From: an uncultured Bacilli bacterium
GTDB taxonomy: Bacteria; Bacillota_I; Bacilli_A; RFN20; CAG-288
Assembly (NCBI GenBank): GCA_934700375.1
Contig: CAKUXT010000046.1
Location: 1-11,588 of the forward strand
Length of the DNA stretch: 11,588 nt
Reading direction: 5' to 3'
In this document: one piece after another, positions 1 to 5,871 of the stretch
How the letters are laid out: each line of letters begins with the position of its first letter
How positions within the stretch are numbered: position 1 is the stretch's first letter
Made by a program: the position numbers and the translations under genes
The notes under the pieces: model-generated
What the model saw: only the letters and a program-made list of their open reading frames with translations
Told to the model about the DNA's origin: nothing
Database searches by the model: none

Positions 1-1568
1 TCTCCACCCTCCATTTTCAGTACGGCATTGATTTCTTCGGCTGTCATCTTCTTGCCACCAGCCATATAAAGGCCCATCTCTTCGCTGGTGACTGTGCCGC
101 CTTTGAACACGGCGACAATCTCACCTTCATAAATGACATAGATAAGGTCGGATAGATTCATGACTTCATCCAATTCCAAGGAGATGAGAAGGACGGCATG
201 TCCTTCATCTCTATCCTGAATGATTCTCTTATGAATCGATTCGATAGCACCGACATCAAGTCCACGTGTAGGCTGGACTGCGACAAGAAGGTCGTGAGCC
301 TTATCAAGCTCTCTTCCAACGATTGCTTTCTGCTGGTTTCCGCCAGACATGCTTCTTGCTGTTGTATTTCCGCCTAAGGATGAACGGACATCATATTCAG
401 AGATGATCCTATCAGCATTTTCCTGTCTGTTCTTAAAGCGAATCCATCCGCTCTTAGAAAATTGCTTTTGTCTATAACGTTCCAAAACCATATTCTCTTC
501 AAGACTGAAGTCAAGAACAAGACCATGTTTATGTCTGTCTTCAGGAATATGGGACATACCATCTTTGATTCTCTTATGGATGGAACCCTTTGTGATATTG
601 ATTCCGTTAAGAACAATCTGACCTGATTGGACTTTGGAAAGACCGGTGATAGCATTGACAAGATCTGTCTGACCATTGCCTTCAATACCTGCAATCGTGA
701 CAATCTCACCAGCATGGACTCTGAAAGATACATCCTTCAAGGCAGCTTTATGACCTTCCTTGGATTTCATCGATAAGTCATCGACTTCAAGAATCGTCTT
801 TCCAGGTGTTGCCGGTTTCTTATCGACAGTGAAGGAGACATGTCTTCCGACCATCAAGGAAGCAAGTTCTTCCATGTTGGTATCTTTTGTTGTCAAAGTG
901 GCGATATACTTGCCCTTTCTGAGAATGGTGCAAGTATCACTGACTTTCATGATTTCATTCAGTTTATGGGAAATGAAAAGAATCGATTTGCCTTCGCTTG
1001 CCAAGAAGCGCATGGTTTTCATGAGTTCATCGATTTCCTGAGGAGTCAAAACAGCTGTCGGTTCATCGAAGATAAGAATCTCATTGTCACGATACAGCAT
1101 CTTGAGAATTTCGGTTCTCTGCTGCATACCGACAGTGATATCGCGGATCTTGCTGTCAAGATCGACCTTCAATCCGTATCTTTCCATCAGGTCTTCGACT
1201 TTTTTACGAGCCTTCTTCTTTGTGACAAAACCGAGTTTGCTGTCTTCGGCACCTAAGATGATGTTGTCTAAGACCGTAAAGCATTCGACCAATTTGAAAT
1301 GTTGATGGACCATACCGATTCCAAGTTTAGTGGCATCGTTAGGATCTTTGATATTGACAAGCTTTCCGTCTCTGTAGATTTCACCCTCATCAGGCTGATA
1401 AAGACCGAAGAGGACACTCATCAAAGTCGATTTTCCTGCTCCGTTTTCACCGAGCAAAGCATGAATCTCACCTTTTTTCAGTTTTAAGGTGATGTTGTCA
1501 TTTGCTTTGATTCCAGGAAAGACTTTGGTGATGTTTCGCATCTCGATTACATAGTTTTCGTTTTCCAT
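1..1568 (-). CDS. BMP-type (nucleoside) ABC transporter, double ATP-binding subunit, 3' end off window
   Basis: This is the ATPase subunit that would power import of the substrate bound by the adjacent BMP lipoprotein, on the cytoplasmic face of two permeases presumed to lie beyond the left edge. 522 codons are visible without a stop; relatives such as YufO are about 510 residues, so little should be missing. The start at 1568 has AGGAG at 1576-1580, seven bases away. Domain 1 (about 8-245) has Walker A GENGAGKS (40-47), the C-loop TVGMQQR (145-151), Walker B ILIFDEPT (164-171) and the switch His 201. Domain 2 (about 258-505) is degenerate: GIEGNGQT (294-301) lacks the Walker A Lys, VAVQPTRGLD has Gln where the catalytic Glu belongs, and the switch His is missing in LISLELDE, while the signature SGGNQQK (408-414) is intact. 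One active and one degenerate site is usual for this class. The substrate (purine nucleosides most likely) is inferred from the neighbour and family; simple-sugar import is the alternative. Confidence 0.93.
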   Translation of the reverse strand, partial: MENENYVIEMRNITKVFPGIKANDNITLKLKKGEIHALLGENGAGKSTLMSVLFGLYQPDEGEIYRDGKLVNIKDPNDATKLGIGMVHQHFKLVECFTVLDNIILGAEDSKLGFVTKKKARKKVEDLMERYGLKVDLDSKIRDITVGMQQRTEILKMLYRDNEILIFDEPTAVLTPQEIDELMKTMRFLASEGKSILFISHKLNEIMKVSDTCTILRKGKYIATLTTKDTNMEELASLMVGRHVSFTVDKKPATPGKTILEVDDLSMKSKEGHKAALKDVSFRVHAGEIVTIAGIEGNGQTDLVNAITGLSKVQSGQIVLNGINITKGSIHKRIKDGMSHIPEDRHKHGLVLDFSLEENMVLERYRQKQFSKSGWIRFKNRQENADRIISEYDVRSSLGGNTTARSMSGGNQQKAIVGRELDKAHDLLVAVQPTRGLDVGAIESIHKRIIQDRDEGHAVLLISLELDEVMNLSDLIYVIYEGEIVAVFKGGTVTSEEMGLYMAGGKKMTAEEINAVLKMEGG

Positions 1569-1597
1569 ATTGATTCTCCTGAATCCTTTTTAATAAA

Positions 1598-1626
1598 TAG
1601 CCCTCTAAAGCGAATTTAGAGGGCTA
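1598..1626 (-). terminator. Intercistronic hairpin between the binding-protein and ATPase genes
   Basis: There is a perfect 12-bp stem, 1598-1609 with 1615-1626 (arm TAGCCCTCTAAA), with a five-base loop. Read on the minus strand, the hairpin is followed by ATTTATTAAAA rather than a clean U-run, so it is at best a leaky terminator. It may equally stabilise the 3' end of the upstream lipoprotein message, which is common where a binding protein must outnumber its ATPase. The structure is seen directly; the role is inferred. Confidence 0.7.
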
Positions 1627-1650
1627 ATGACAGCTTGGCTAATTGAAAGA

Positions 1651-2769
1651 TTACTTTTCTAATGTGACTGTGACGTTGGTGAAAGTGTCTTTGTTCCAGA
1701 AGGCCTGGTCTTTGCAGTTTTCAGCAACAGTTGCATCAGGAGTAAGAGCACCAGTCTTGATCTTGTTGAAGATGGTGTTGTATTCTGCGGTTGTGAACTT
1801 CGTGAATCTCCAAGAATCCTTAGCAGTAGGAAGACCAGTTGCATCTTCGGCAGCGCCTAAGTTCTGAGTCTTTCCGCCGAGTTTTGCATCCCATTCATTG
1901 TTGTACATCTGAGTAAGAACGGACTTGACAGAAACGGCTAAGCCCTTTTGAGCAGAAGTGATGACTCTATCGCTTAAGGAAGCCTGATCAGTATCGACAC
2001 CGATGACTTTGCCTTTTTCAGTCTTAGCAGCAGCAGTAATGACGGAGTTGACCATGGATCCGCCGCAGGAGAAGACAACTTCAGTGCCGGCTGCATACCA
2101 ACCGTCCATCTGAGTGACTAATTCGGTAGAAGCACCGAAGTTTTCACCGAACTTATAAGAAATCTTGGTTTCGACATGCTTGCTGAGTTCAGCTGCGGCT
2201 GCGTTGATGCCCTGGACATAGCCATAAGCATAACGGTTGCAGGCAGGATTGGATCCGCCACCGCCGAAGCATCCGCCTAATTTGGTATAACCGTCTTTGA
2301 CAGCGGCATAACCGGCTAAGAAACCAGATTCCTGTTCCTTATATGTGATAGCAGTGACATTATTAAGGACATTCTTCTTAGCATCAGTTAAAGTCCAGCC
2401 ATCGACGAAGATGAACTTGACTTCGGGGTTTTCGCTTGCGACCTTAGTCATAGCGGCAGCCTGTAAGAAACCAGGGGCGACGATGACCTTGGCTTTGTTC
2501 TTGATGGCTGTTTCCATAGCAGCGATACGATCGTTATCAGTAGCATCGGCACCATTGGCAGGCTGATAATACTGATATGTCTTCTTGGCAGAAGTTGCGA
2601 ATTCGACTGCACCATTATAGGTACCTTCGTTGAAACCACCATCCTTTAAAAGACCGACATCTGTGACGACTGCGATTTCGGCACTGTTCTTGTCTCCGCC
2701 GCAGCTAGTCAAACCGCCGGCGATAGCAACCAAACCGACTAATCCCATCAAAACTGAAGTCTTTTTCAT
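1651..2769 (-). CDS. BMP-family ABC transporter substrate-binding lipoprotein
   Basis: A membrane-anchored extracellular binding protein of the BMP/PnrA/Med family, whose characterised members bind purine nucleosides and pass them to a YufO-type ABC importer. The 372-residue product has a Lys-start signal peptide and a lipobox LTSC with the lipidated Cys at 23. Family features in order are VVTDVGLLKDGGFNEG (34-49, the ligand-loop region), a periplasmic-binding fold with IFVDG near 120-124, ESGFLAGYAA (147-156, a family hallmark), YGYVQGINA (182-190) and GVDTDQ (257-262). The start is fixed by AAAGGAGG at 2781-2788. Odd is a Gly-rich insertion with two cysteines (167 and 177) where relatives usually carry a short segment before the YG-x-VQG helix. 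The gene heads the operon with the ATPase and sits behind a long structured leader, so ligand-controlled translation is likely. The family call is firm; the exact ligand is inferred. Confidence 0.95.
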   Translation of the reverse strand: MKKTSVLMGLVGLVAIAGGLTSCGGDKNSAEIAVVTDVGLLKDGGFNEGTYNGAVEFATSAKKTYQYYQPANGADATDNDRIAAMETAIKNKAKVIVAPGFLQAAAMTKVASENPEVKFIFVDGWTLTDAKKNVLNNVTAITYKEQESGFLAGYAAVKDGYTKLGGCFGGGGSNPACNRYAYGYVQGINAAAAELSKHVETKISYKFGENFGASTELVTQMDGWYAAGTEVVFSCGGSMVNSVITAAAKTEKGKVIGVDTDQASLSDRVITSAQKGLAVSVKSVLTQMYNNEWDAKLGGKTQNLGAAEDATGLPTAKDSWRFTKFTTAEYNTIFNKIKTGALTPDATVAENCKDQAFWNKDTFTNVTVTLEK

Positions 2770-2780
2770 ACTCTGATTAT

Positions 2781-2788
2781 CCTCCTTT
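2781..2788 (-). promoter_or_regulatory. Ribosome binding site of the BMP lipoprotein gene
   Basis: Minus-strand AAAGGAGG lies 11 bases before the ATG at 2769. A complementary CCTCC occurs upstream in the leader (2858-2862), so this site is the natural target if the leader switches translation on and off. The complementarity is seen; its use is inferred. Confidence 0.75.
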
Positions 2789-2839
2789 GGTATGAATGAT
2801 TTAGAGAAAATAGAGCTTCATCATGCGTGTAAGCCTGCT

Positions 2840-2883
2840 CATCCTTGTCATATTGACGGAGGTCTGTATGTTATTTTAGGATG
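2840..2883 (-). promoter_or_regulatory. Possible expression platform with anti-Shine-Dalgarno element
   Basis: Downstream of the aptamer, minus-strand CATCCT (2883-2878) can pair with AGGATG (2845-2840), 6 bp. This encloses a small GTCA/TGAC hairpin (2857-2847) and a CCTCC (2862-2858) that is complementary to the GGAGG of the ribosome binding site. GGAT in the second strand could also compete for the 3' strand of P1. There is no intrinsic terminator with a clean U-run in the leader, so translational control fits better than transcription termination. The pairings are seen by eye; the mechanism is inferred. Confidence 0.35.
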
Positions 2884-2886
2884 GGC

Positions 2887-2949
2887 GGATAGCCCTCACT
2901 TAGGTAGAGGCTAGAGACAGGACCACCATATAATCGGCCCCCTATATCC
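2887..2949 (-). ncRNA. Candidate purine riboswitch aptamer with non-consensus core
   Basis: Read 5'-3' on the minus strand, the segment follows the purine-riboswitch plan. P1 is GGAT (2949-2946) with ATCC (2890-2887). J1/2 carries UAUA. P2 is exactly 7 bp, 2941-2935 with 2925-2919, including three or four G-U pairs. L2 ends in AUAUGG (2931-2926; consensus GAUAUGG, with two extra bases before it). J2/3 is GUCUCUA (2918-2912; consensus GUUUCUA). P3 is CCUC with GAGG, enclosing a loop with ACCUAAG that offers CC to the L2 GG for loop-loop pairing. J3/1 is GGCUAU (consensus GACUAY), with the specificity base read as C (2892), which would favour guanine-type ligands. Deviations are a short P1, G for A before that C, G after J2/3, and the long L2. 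It sits upstream of a nucleoside-transport gene, where such switches are known. A structural coincidence cannot be excluded by eye. Confidence 0.6.
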
Positions 2950-2965
2950 ATTCTCTCTGAACCTA

Positions 2966-2974
2966 ATTTTAACA
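2966..2974 (-). promoter_or_regulatory. Extended -10 promoter for the BMP operon
   Basis: The minus strand reads TGTTAAAAT: an extended -10 TG (2974-2973), one base, then TAAAAT (2971-2966). The -35 region (about 2989-2994) is poor, as is common with extended -10 promoters. Transcription would start near 2959 and give a leader of about 190 bases that carries the aptamer candidate from its first bases. Confidence 0.45.
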
Positions 2975-3210
2975 TTGAAAAAAATGAATGGAAAGAACTT
3001 CTTGAAGAGTTGGAATAATAACGGACGATAATAATTCGTTAAATAAACTATTGTATTTTGAAATGTTAGGGAATTTAGGAATTTTTTGAAAAATAAAACT
3101 TCAATTTTGACTCAAGTTGCTTATTTACAATTTGCCGATAGTCCTATCTTCATGATATGGCAAATAACTCTTTTCATATCAAAATGTTAAAGTTTCTTTA
3201 TGAAAACTTG
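2975..3210. other. AT-rich intergenic region, no gene recognised
   Basis: Apart from the inverted repeat at 3130-3165, I see no ORF of credible quality, RNA gene or mobile-element end in this stretch. It separates the divergently transcribed BMP operon and aldolase gene and presumably holds their upstream promoter elements. Confidence 0.5.
3130..3165. repeat. Inverted repeat, ATTTGCC / GGCAAAT
   Basis: ATTTGCC (3130-3136) faces GGCAAAT (3159-3165). With one bulged G, the arms extend to 10 bp (ATA with TAT inside). The intervening loop is 15 bases. It lies between two divergent transcription units and could be an operator or a transcript hairpin. No regulator family is recognised from it. Confidence 0.5.
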
Positions 3211-3272
3211 TTTCAATCCTGAATATTTCGATGATAATTGATCAATATCATCAAAATAGAATAGGATTGAAA
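3211..3272. repeat. Nested inverted repeat upstream of the aldolase gene
   Basis: The outer arms TTTCAATCCT (3211-3220) and AGGATTGAAA (3263-3272) are perfect over 10 bp. Nested inside, 3230-3252 is a near-palindrome: GATGAT and ATCATC arms around the 10-bp palindrome ATTGATCAAT (3237-3246), with one extra A. As RNA, the whole would form a two-tier hairpin whose 3' outer arm contains the AGGA in front of the small ORF at 3276. As DNA it could be a paired operator. No U-run follows directly, so it is not a standard terminator. Confidence 0.6.
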
Positions 3273-3275
3273 TAG

Positions 3276-3413
3276 ATGAAGACTATTGGCTTTTTTATGA
3301 AAACAGACGCCTTCTATCAGTCTTTAGGGCCTAAAACCGATAAACCTTATTCCTATTTGAGATTTCTTTTCTTCCTTCTAGATAATAAAGATTGTAAATT
3401 GAGTGAAAAATAA
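3276..3413 (+). CDS. Possible 45-residue small protein of unknown function
   Basis: An ATG at 3276 opens a 45-codon frame ending with TAA at 3411-3413. It is preceded at nine bases by AGGA, which lies in the 3' arm of the nested inverted repeat. The peptide is basic and aromatic, with a central hydrophobic patch (LRFLFFLL, about 28-35) and no recognisable domain, signal peptide or lipobox. The stop is 38 bases before the aldolase start, so it could be a leader peptide or an independent small gene. A chance open frame is quite possible at this base composition, and a candidate aldolase promoter lies inside it, which argues against it. Confidence 0.25.
   Translation: MKTIGFFMKTDAFYQSLGPKTDKPYSYLRFLFFLLDNKDCKLSEK
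3357..3386 (+). promoter_or_regulatory. Possible promoter for the aldolase gene
   Basis: TTGAGA (3357-3362) and GATAAT (3381-3386) are separated by 18 bases, which would start transcription near 3393 and give a leader of about 60 bases. The match is moderate, and other AT-rich hexamers nearby could serve instead. Confidence 0.35.
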
Positions 3414-3451
3414 CTACAATATTCCCGATTGAAAGAGAGGTTCAATTTAAA

Positions 3452-4336
3452 ATGATTGTAAATGCTACTAGAATGTTACAAGCCGCAAAGAAAGGACATT
3501 ATGCTGTTGGCCACTTCAACACCAATAACCTTGAATGGACAAAAGCTATCCTTTTGACCGCACAGAAGCTCAATAGCCCTGTCATCATCGCAACATCCAT
3601 GGGTGCTGCCAAGTATATGGGTGGCCATGCTGTTGTTGCTGCTATGGTCAAGGCCATGGACAAAGCCTTAGGAATCACTGTTCCTGTCGCTCTCCATCTC
3701 GACCACGGCAATTATGAAGCAGCCAAAGCCTGTGTCGAAGCCGGTTATACTTCCATCATGTTCGATGGTTCCAGTCTTCCTTTCGAAGAGAACGTCGAAA
3801 AGACCACTGAATTGGTCAAGCTTGCCCATGACCACGGAATGAGCATCGAAGCTGAAGTCGGTGCTATCGGCGGAACCGAAGACGGCATCACTGCCGACGG
3901 TGAAGTCGCTGATCCGGAAGAATGCAGAAAGATTGTCGATCTCGGTATCGATTTCTTGGCTGCTGGTATCGGAAACATCCACGGCATCTATCCTGAAGAT
4001 TGGAAGGGACTTCATTTTGATGCCCTTGACAAGATCAACAAGGCTACAAACTACATTCCTCTTGTCTTACATGGCGGAACAGGCATCCCGGATGATCAGA
4101 TCGTCCATGCCATCCACGATGGTGTCAGCAAGATCAACGTCAACACTGACTGCCAGTTAGTCTTCGCCCAGGCCACAATCGATTATTGTGCTGCCGGCAA
4201 GGCTGATCCGACTGCTGAGAACAAGGATAAGGGTTATGATCCTAGAAAGCTTCTCAAGCCGGGCTATCAGGCTATCTGCGACAAGGTCGAAGAGAAGATC
4301 AGACTCTTCGGTTCTGTTGACAAAGCCAACTACTAA
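3452..4336 (+). CDS. fba: Class II fructose-1,6-bisphosphate aldolase
   Basis: A zinc-dependent cytoplasmic enzyme that reversibly cleaves fructose 1,6-bisphosphate to glyceraldehyde 3-phosphate and dihydroxyacetone phosphate, a central glycolytic step. The 294-residue length and motifs match class II aldolases. LHLDHG (81-86) carries the catalytic Asp 84 and zinc-ligand His 85. SIMFDGSSLPFEEN (101-114) and EAEVGAIGGTEDG (133-145) form the active-site and mobile-loop region. Zinc ligands His 177 (NIHGIYP) and His 207 (LHGGTGIPDDQI) and the phosphate-binding KINVNTD (227-233) follow. The start has a purine-rich AAGAGAGG about 11 bases upstream. Its codon use is rich in C-ending codons, as expected for a highly expressed gene. 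It stands alone between a complex upstream region and a terminator. Tagatose-bisphosphate aldolase is a close relative, but no tagatose-pathway genes are nearby. Confidence 0.95.
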   Translation: MIVNATRMLQAAKKGHYAVGHFNTNNLEWTKAILLTAQKLNSPVIIATSMGAAKYMGGHAVVAAMVKAMDKALGITVPVALHLDHGNYEAAKACVEAGYTSIMFDGSSLPFEENVEKTTELVKLAHDHGMSIEAEVGAIGGTEDGITADGEVADPEECRKIVDLGIDFLAAGIGNIHGIYPEDWKGLHFDALDKINKATNYIPLVLHGGTGIPDDQIVHAIHDGVSKINVNTDCQLVFAQATIDYCAAGKADPTAENKDKGYDPRKLLKPGYQAICDKVEEKIRLFGSVDKANY

Positions 4337-4347
4337 ATCGTTCAATC

Positions 4348-4381
4348 AAAAAACGTGCGGTACAAATGTCCCACGTTTTTT
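4348..4381. terminator. Bidirectional terminator between fba and ybaK
   Basis: AAAAAACGTG (4348-4357) pairs with CACGTTTTTT (4372-4381) over 10 bp. After a C-C mismatch, four more weak pairs close a short CAAA loop. A-tract before and T-tract after make it work in both directions, serving fba from the left and ybaK from the right. A second T-run lies at 4390-4397. Confidence 0.88.
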
Positions 4382-4398
4382 GGTCCTTGTTTTTTTGG

Positions 4399-4887
4399 TT
4401 ACTTGTCTTCAGTCAGATCGATGAAGGTAGCATCTGTTGCTTTCTGTAGATCGAGAGGCGATATTTCAATCTGTACTCCTCTTTTTCCGCCAGAAACAAA
4501 AATGGTATCGAAGAGCTGTGCAGTCTCATCGATGAAAGTTACGAATTTCTTCTTCATGCCGATAGGAGAACAACCGCCATGGATGTAACCAGTGAGCGGA
4601 AGAAGGTCTTTCTGGGGAATCATCTCGATGAATTTTTCATCCGAGGCCTTAGCCGCTTTCTTTAGATCAAGATTACCTTCGCCAGGAAAGACAAAGACAT
4701 AATGCTCACCGCTTTTTCCGATGGTGACAAGTGTCTTGAAGACCTGTTCGACATCCTGAGACAATATAGCAGCCACTTCTTTGCAGGAGACTGCTTTTTC
4801 ACTGTCATATTCATGAATCTGATAAGAGATGCTTAAGGAATCAAGCAATCTCATTACATTCGTCTTTTCTGTTTTTTCTTTTTTCAT
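4399..4887 (-). CDS. ybaK: Cys-tRNA(Pro)/aminoacyl-tRNA deacylase, YbaK/EbsC family
   Basis: A cytoplasmic trans-editing enzyme; family members hydrolyse Cys mischarged on tRNA-Pro (and some other aminoacyl-tRNAs), protecting translational accuracy. The 162-residue length and motifs fit YbaK. FKTLV (50-54) contains the essential substrate-binding Lys 51, VFVFPGEGNLDLKKAAK spans 64-80, GGCSPIGMKKK (104-114) is the family signature, and GGKRG (133-137) follows. The ATG at 4887 overlaps the fmt stop as ATGA, so translation is probably coupled to fmt; AGAAGG lies 13 bases upstream, rather far for an efficient independent start. It ends at the bidirectional terminator shared with fba. The family call is firm; the precise editing substrate follows the family. 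Confidence 0.93.
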   Translation of the reverse strand: MKKEKTEKTNVMRLLDSLSISYQIHEYDSEKAVSCKEVAAILSQDVEQVFKTLVTIGKSGEHYVFVFPGEGNLDLKKAAKASDEKFIEMIPQKDLLPLTGYIHGGCSPIGMKKKFVTFIDETAQLFDTIFVSGGKRGVQIEISPLDLQKATDATFIDLTEDK

Positions 4888-5813
4888 TTTAATATTGAGC
4901 CTTCTAAATCATGGACACCGTTGTTGAAGTCCGATGCTGACATCATCTTCTTACCAGGTCTTTGAAGAACATTCAATAAGACCTGCCCTTTTTCAAGCTG
5001 AAGAACGATCTGTTTCTTATGTGCTAAAACAATCTTTCCGACTTCGCCTTCTTTATCGGAATAATAGCTTGCCTCATAGATCTTCAGCATCTCGTCATTG
5101 AAAGTAAGATGTCCGCCAGGAGTAAGAGACAAAGAGCGTACCTGATTGATGAAAGTCTTAGGATCACTATAGAGATTGAGATGTTCTTCTTCTTTCTTGA
5201 TGGTCGGACAGAAACAGACCTTGCTTTCATCCTGTTTTACACCAATAAGCTCATGATTGAAATATTTCGGAAGAGCATCAAGTGCCATAGTGAGTGCATC
5301 ATGAGAGAGCTTATCAGCCAAAGTCGTATAGTTGTCCTTCTCATCGATCTTTGTTTTGATGACAGAATAGACATCACCTGCATCCATCTCATGGACCATC
5401 TCCATCAAAGAGACACCAGTGACTTCATCTCCGTTTCTAAGCGCGTACTGAATCGGAGCAGCTCCACGGTATTTAGGAAGAAGAGAAGCATGAAGATTAA
5501 GCGGCTTATAAGGGGCAAGAGAAAGAATCTCATCCGAGATCAGCTGACCATAGGCGAAAGTGAGAAGAAGATCTGGTTTCCACTCTTTGAGGATTTCAAA
5601 ATCCTTATTGAGACGATGCGGTTTATGAACAGGAAGACCTAACTGATGTGCCATCTTGGCAACAGGGGATTCTTCCACCTTGTTGTTTCTTCCTCTGACC
5701 TTATCCTCTTTCGTTACGACACCGACAATATTGAACCCGTTTTCGACAAGTCCTTTTAAGACATAAGCAGAAATTTCCGGTGTTCCTAAATATACAATGC
5801 GATGATTATCCAT
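4884..5813 (-). CDS. fmt: Methionyl-tRNA formyltransferase
   Basis: Transfers the formyl group of 10-formyl-tetrahydrofolate to initiator Met-tRNA in the cytoplasm. The chosen start at 5813 (MDNHRIVYLGTPE) has GGAGG five to six bases upstream and gives 309 residues, the usual size; a longer in-frame ORF to 5960 would add 49 residues antisense to the neighbouring gene. The N-terminal formyl-transfer domain holds Asn106, His108 and Asp144, exactly the positions of the catalytic triad in E. coli Fmt, with LLPKYRGAAPIQ (111-122) as the family signature and MDAGD (143-147). The C-terminal Fmt domain begins near 205 and is slightly divergent (PGGH where many have PGAW). Its stop TGA overlaps the ATG of ybaK. 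The divergent gap to the CmpB-like gene is only 58 bases. Confidence 0.96.
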   Translation of the reverse strand: MDNHRIVYLGTPEISAYVLKGLVENGFNIVGVVTKEDKVRGRNNKVEESPVAKMAHQLGLPVHKPHRLNKDFEILKEWKPDLLLTFAYGQLISDEILSLAPYKPLNLHASLLPKYRGAAPIQYALRNGDEVTGVSLMEMVHEMDAGDVYSVIKTKIDEKDNYTTLADKLSHDALTMALDALPKYFNHELIGVKQDESKVCFCPTIKKEEEHLNLYSDPKTFINQVRSLSLTPGGHLTFNDEMLKIYEASYYSDKEGEVGKIVLAHKKQIVLQLEKGQVLLNVLQRPGKKMMSASDFNNGVHDLEGSILK

Positions 5814-5818
5814 AAGTA

Positions 5819-5824
5819 CCTCCA
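5819..5824 (-). promoter_or_regulatory. Ribosome binding site that fixes the fmt start
   Basis: Minus-strand TGGAGG lies five bases before the ATG at 5813. The farther in-frame ATG at 5960 has no comparable site and would add an N-terminus foreign to Fmt. Confidence 0.85.
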
Positions 5825-5871
5825 AAGGTAGAAATATGTTATCATATTTTTGATTCGAAAGAGGGGGTAGT
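5825..5871. promoter_or_regulatory. Divergent promoter gap between fmt and the CmpB-like gene
   Basis: This short AT-rich gap holds overlapping -10-like hexamers on both strands: TATCAT on plus (5840-5845) and TATGAT on minus (5846-5841). Neither has a convincing -35 at 17 bases. AGAGGGGG at 5860-5867 is the ribosome binding site for the plus-strand gene. Overlapping divergent promoters are an inference. Confidence 0.35.

Noticed and set aside
374..1305. ORFs of 70-140 codons in other frames across the ATPase gene
   Set aside because: The correct minus frame is open for 522 codons with all ABC motifs; these frames are shadows.
2931..2975. Plus-strand TGAACCTAA segment resembling the TPP-riboswitch 3' core
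   Set aside because: The CTGAGA motif and the GCGTAGGGA-type closing core are missing, no thiamine gene is nearby, and the minus-strand purine-like reading explains more of the same bases.
3201..3215. TGAAAACTTGTTTCA as a CcpA cre site upstream of fba
   Set aside because: It is palindromic-looking, but 15 bases long and lacks the central CG of cre sites; it also lies far from the likely fba promoter. Not supportable without genome-wide comparison.
5109..5642. 177-codon plus-strand ORF antisense to fmt
   Set aside because: It lies wholly inside the well-supported fmt gene, has no ribosome binding site or domain, and its composition is that of a shadow frame.
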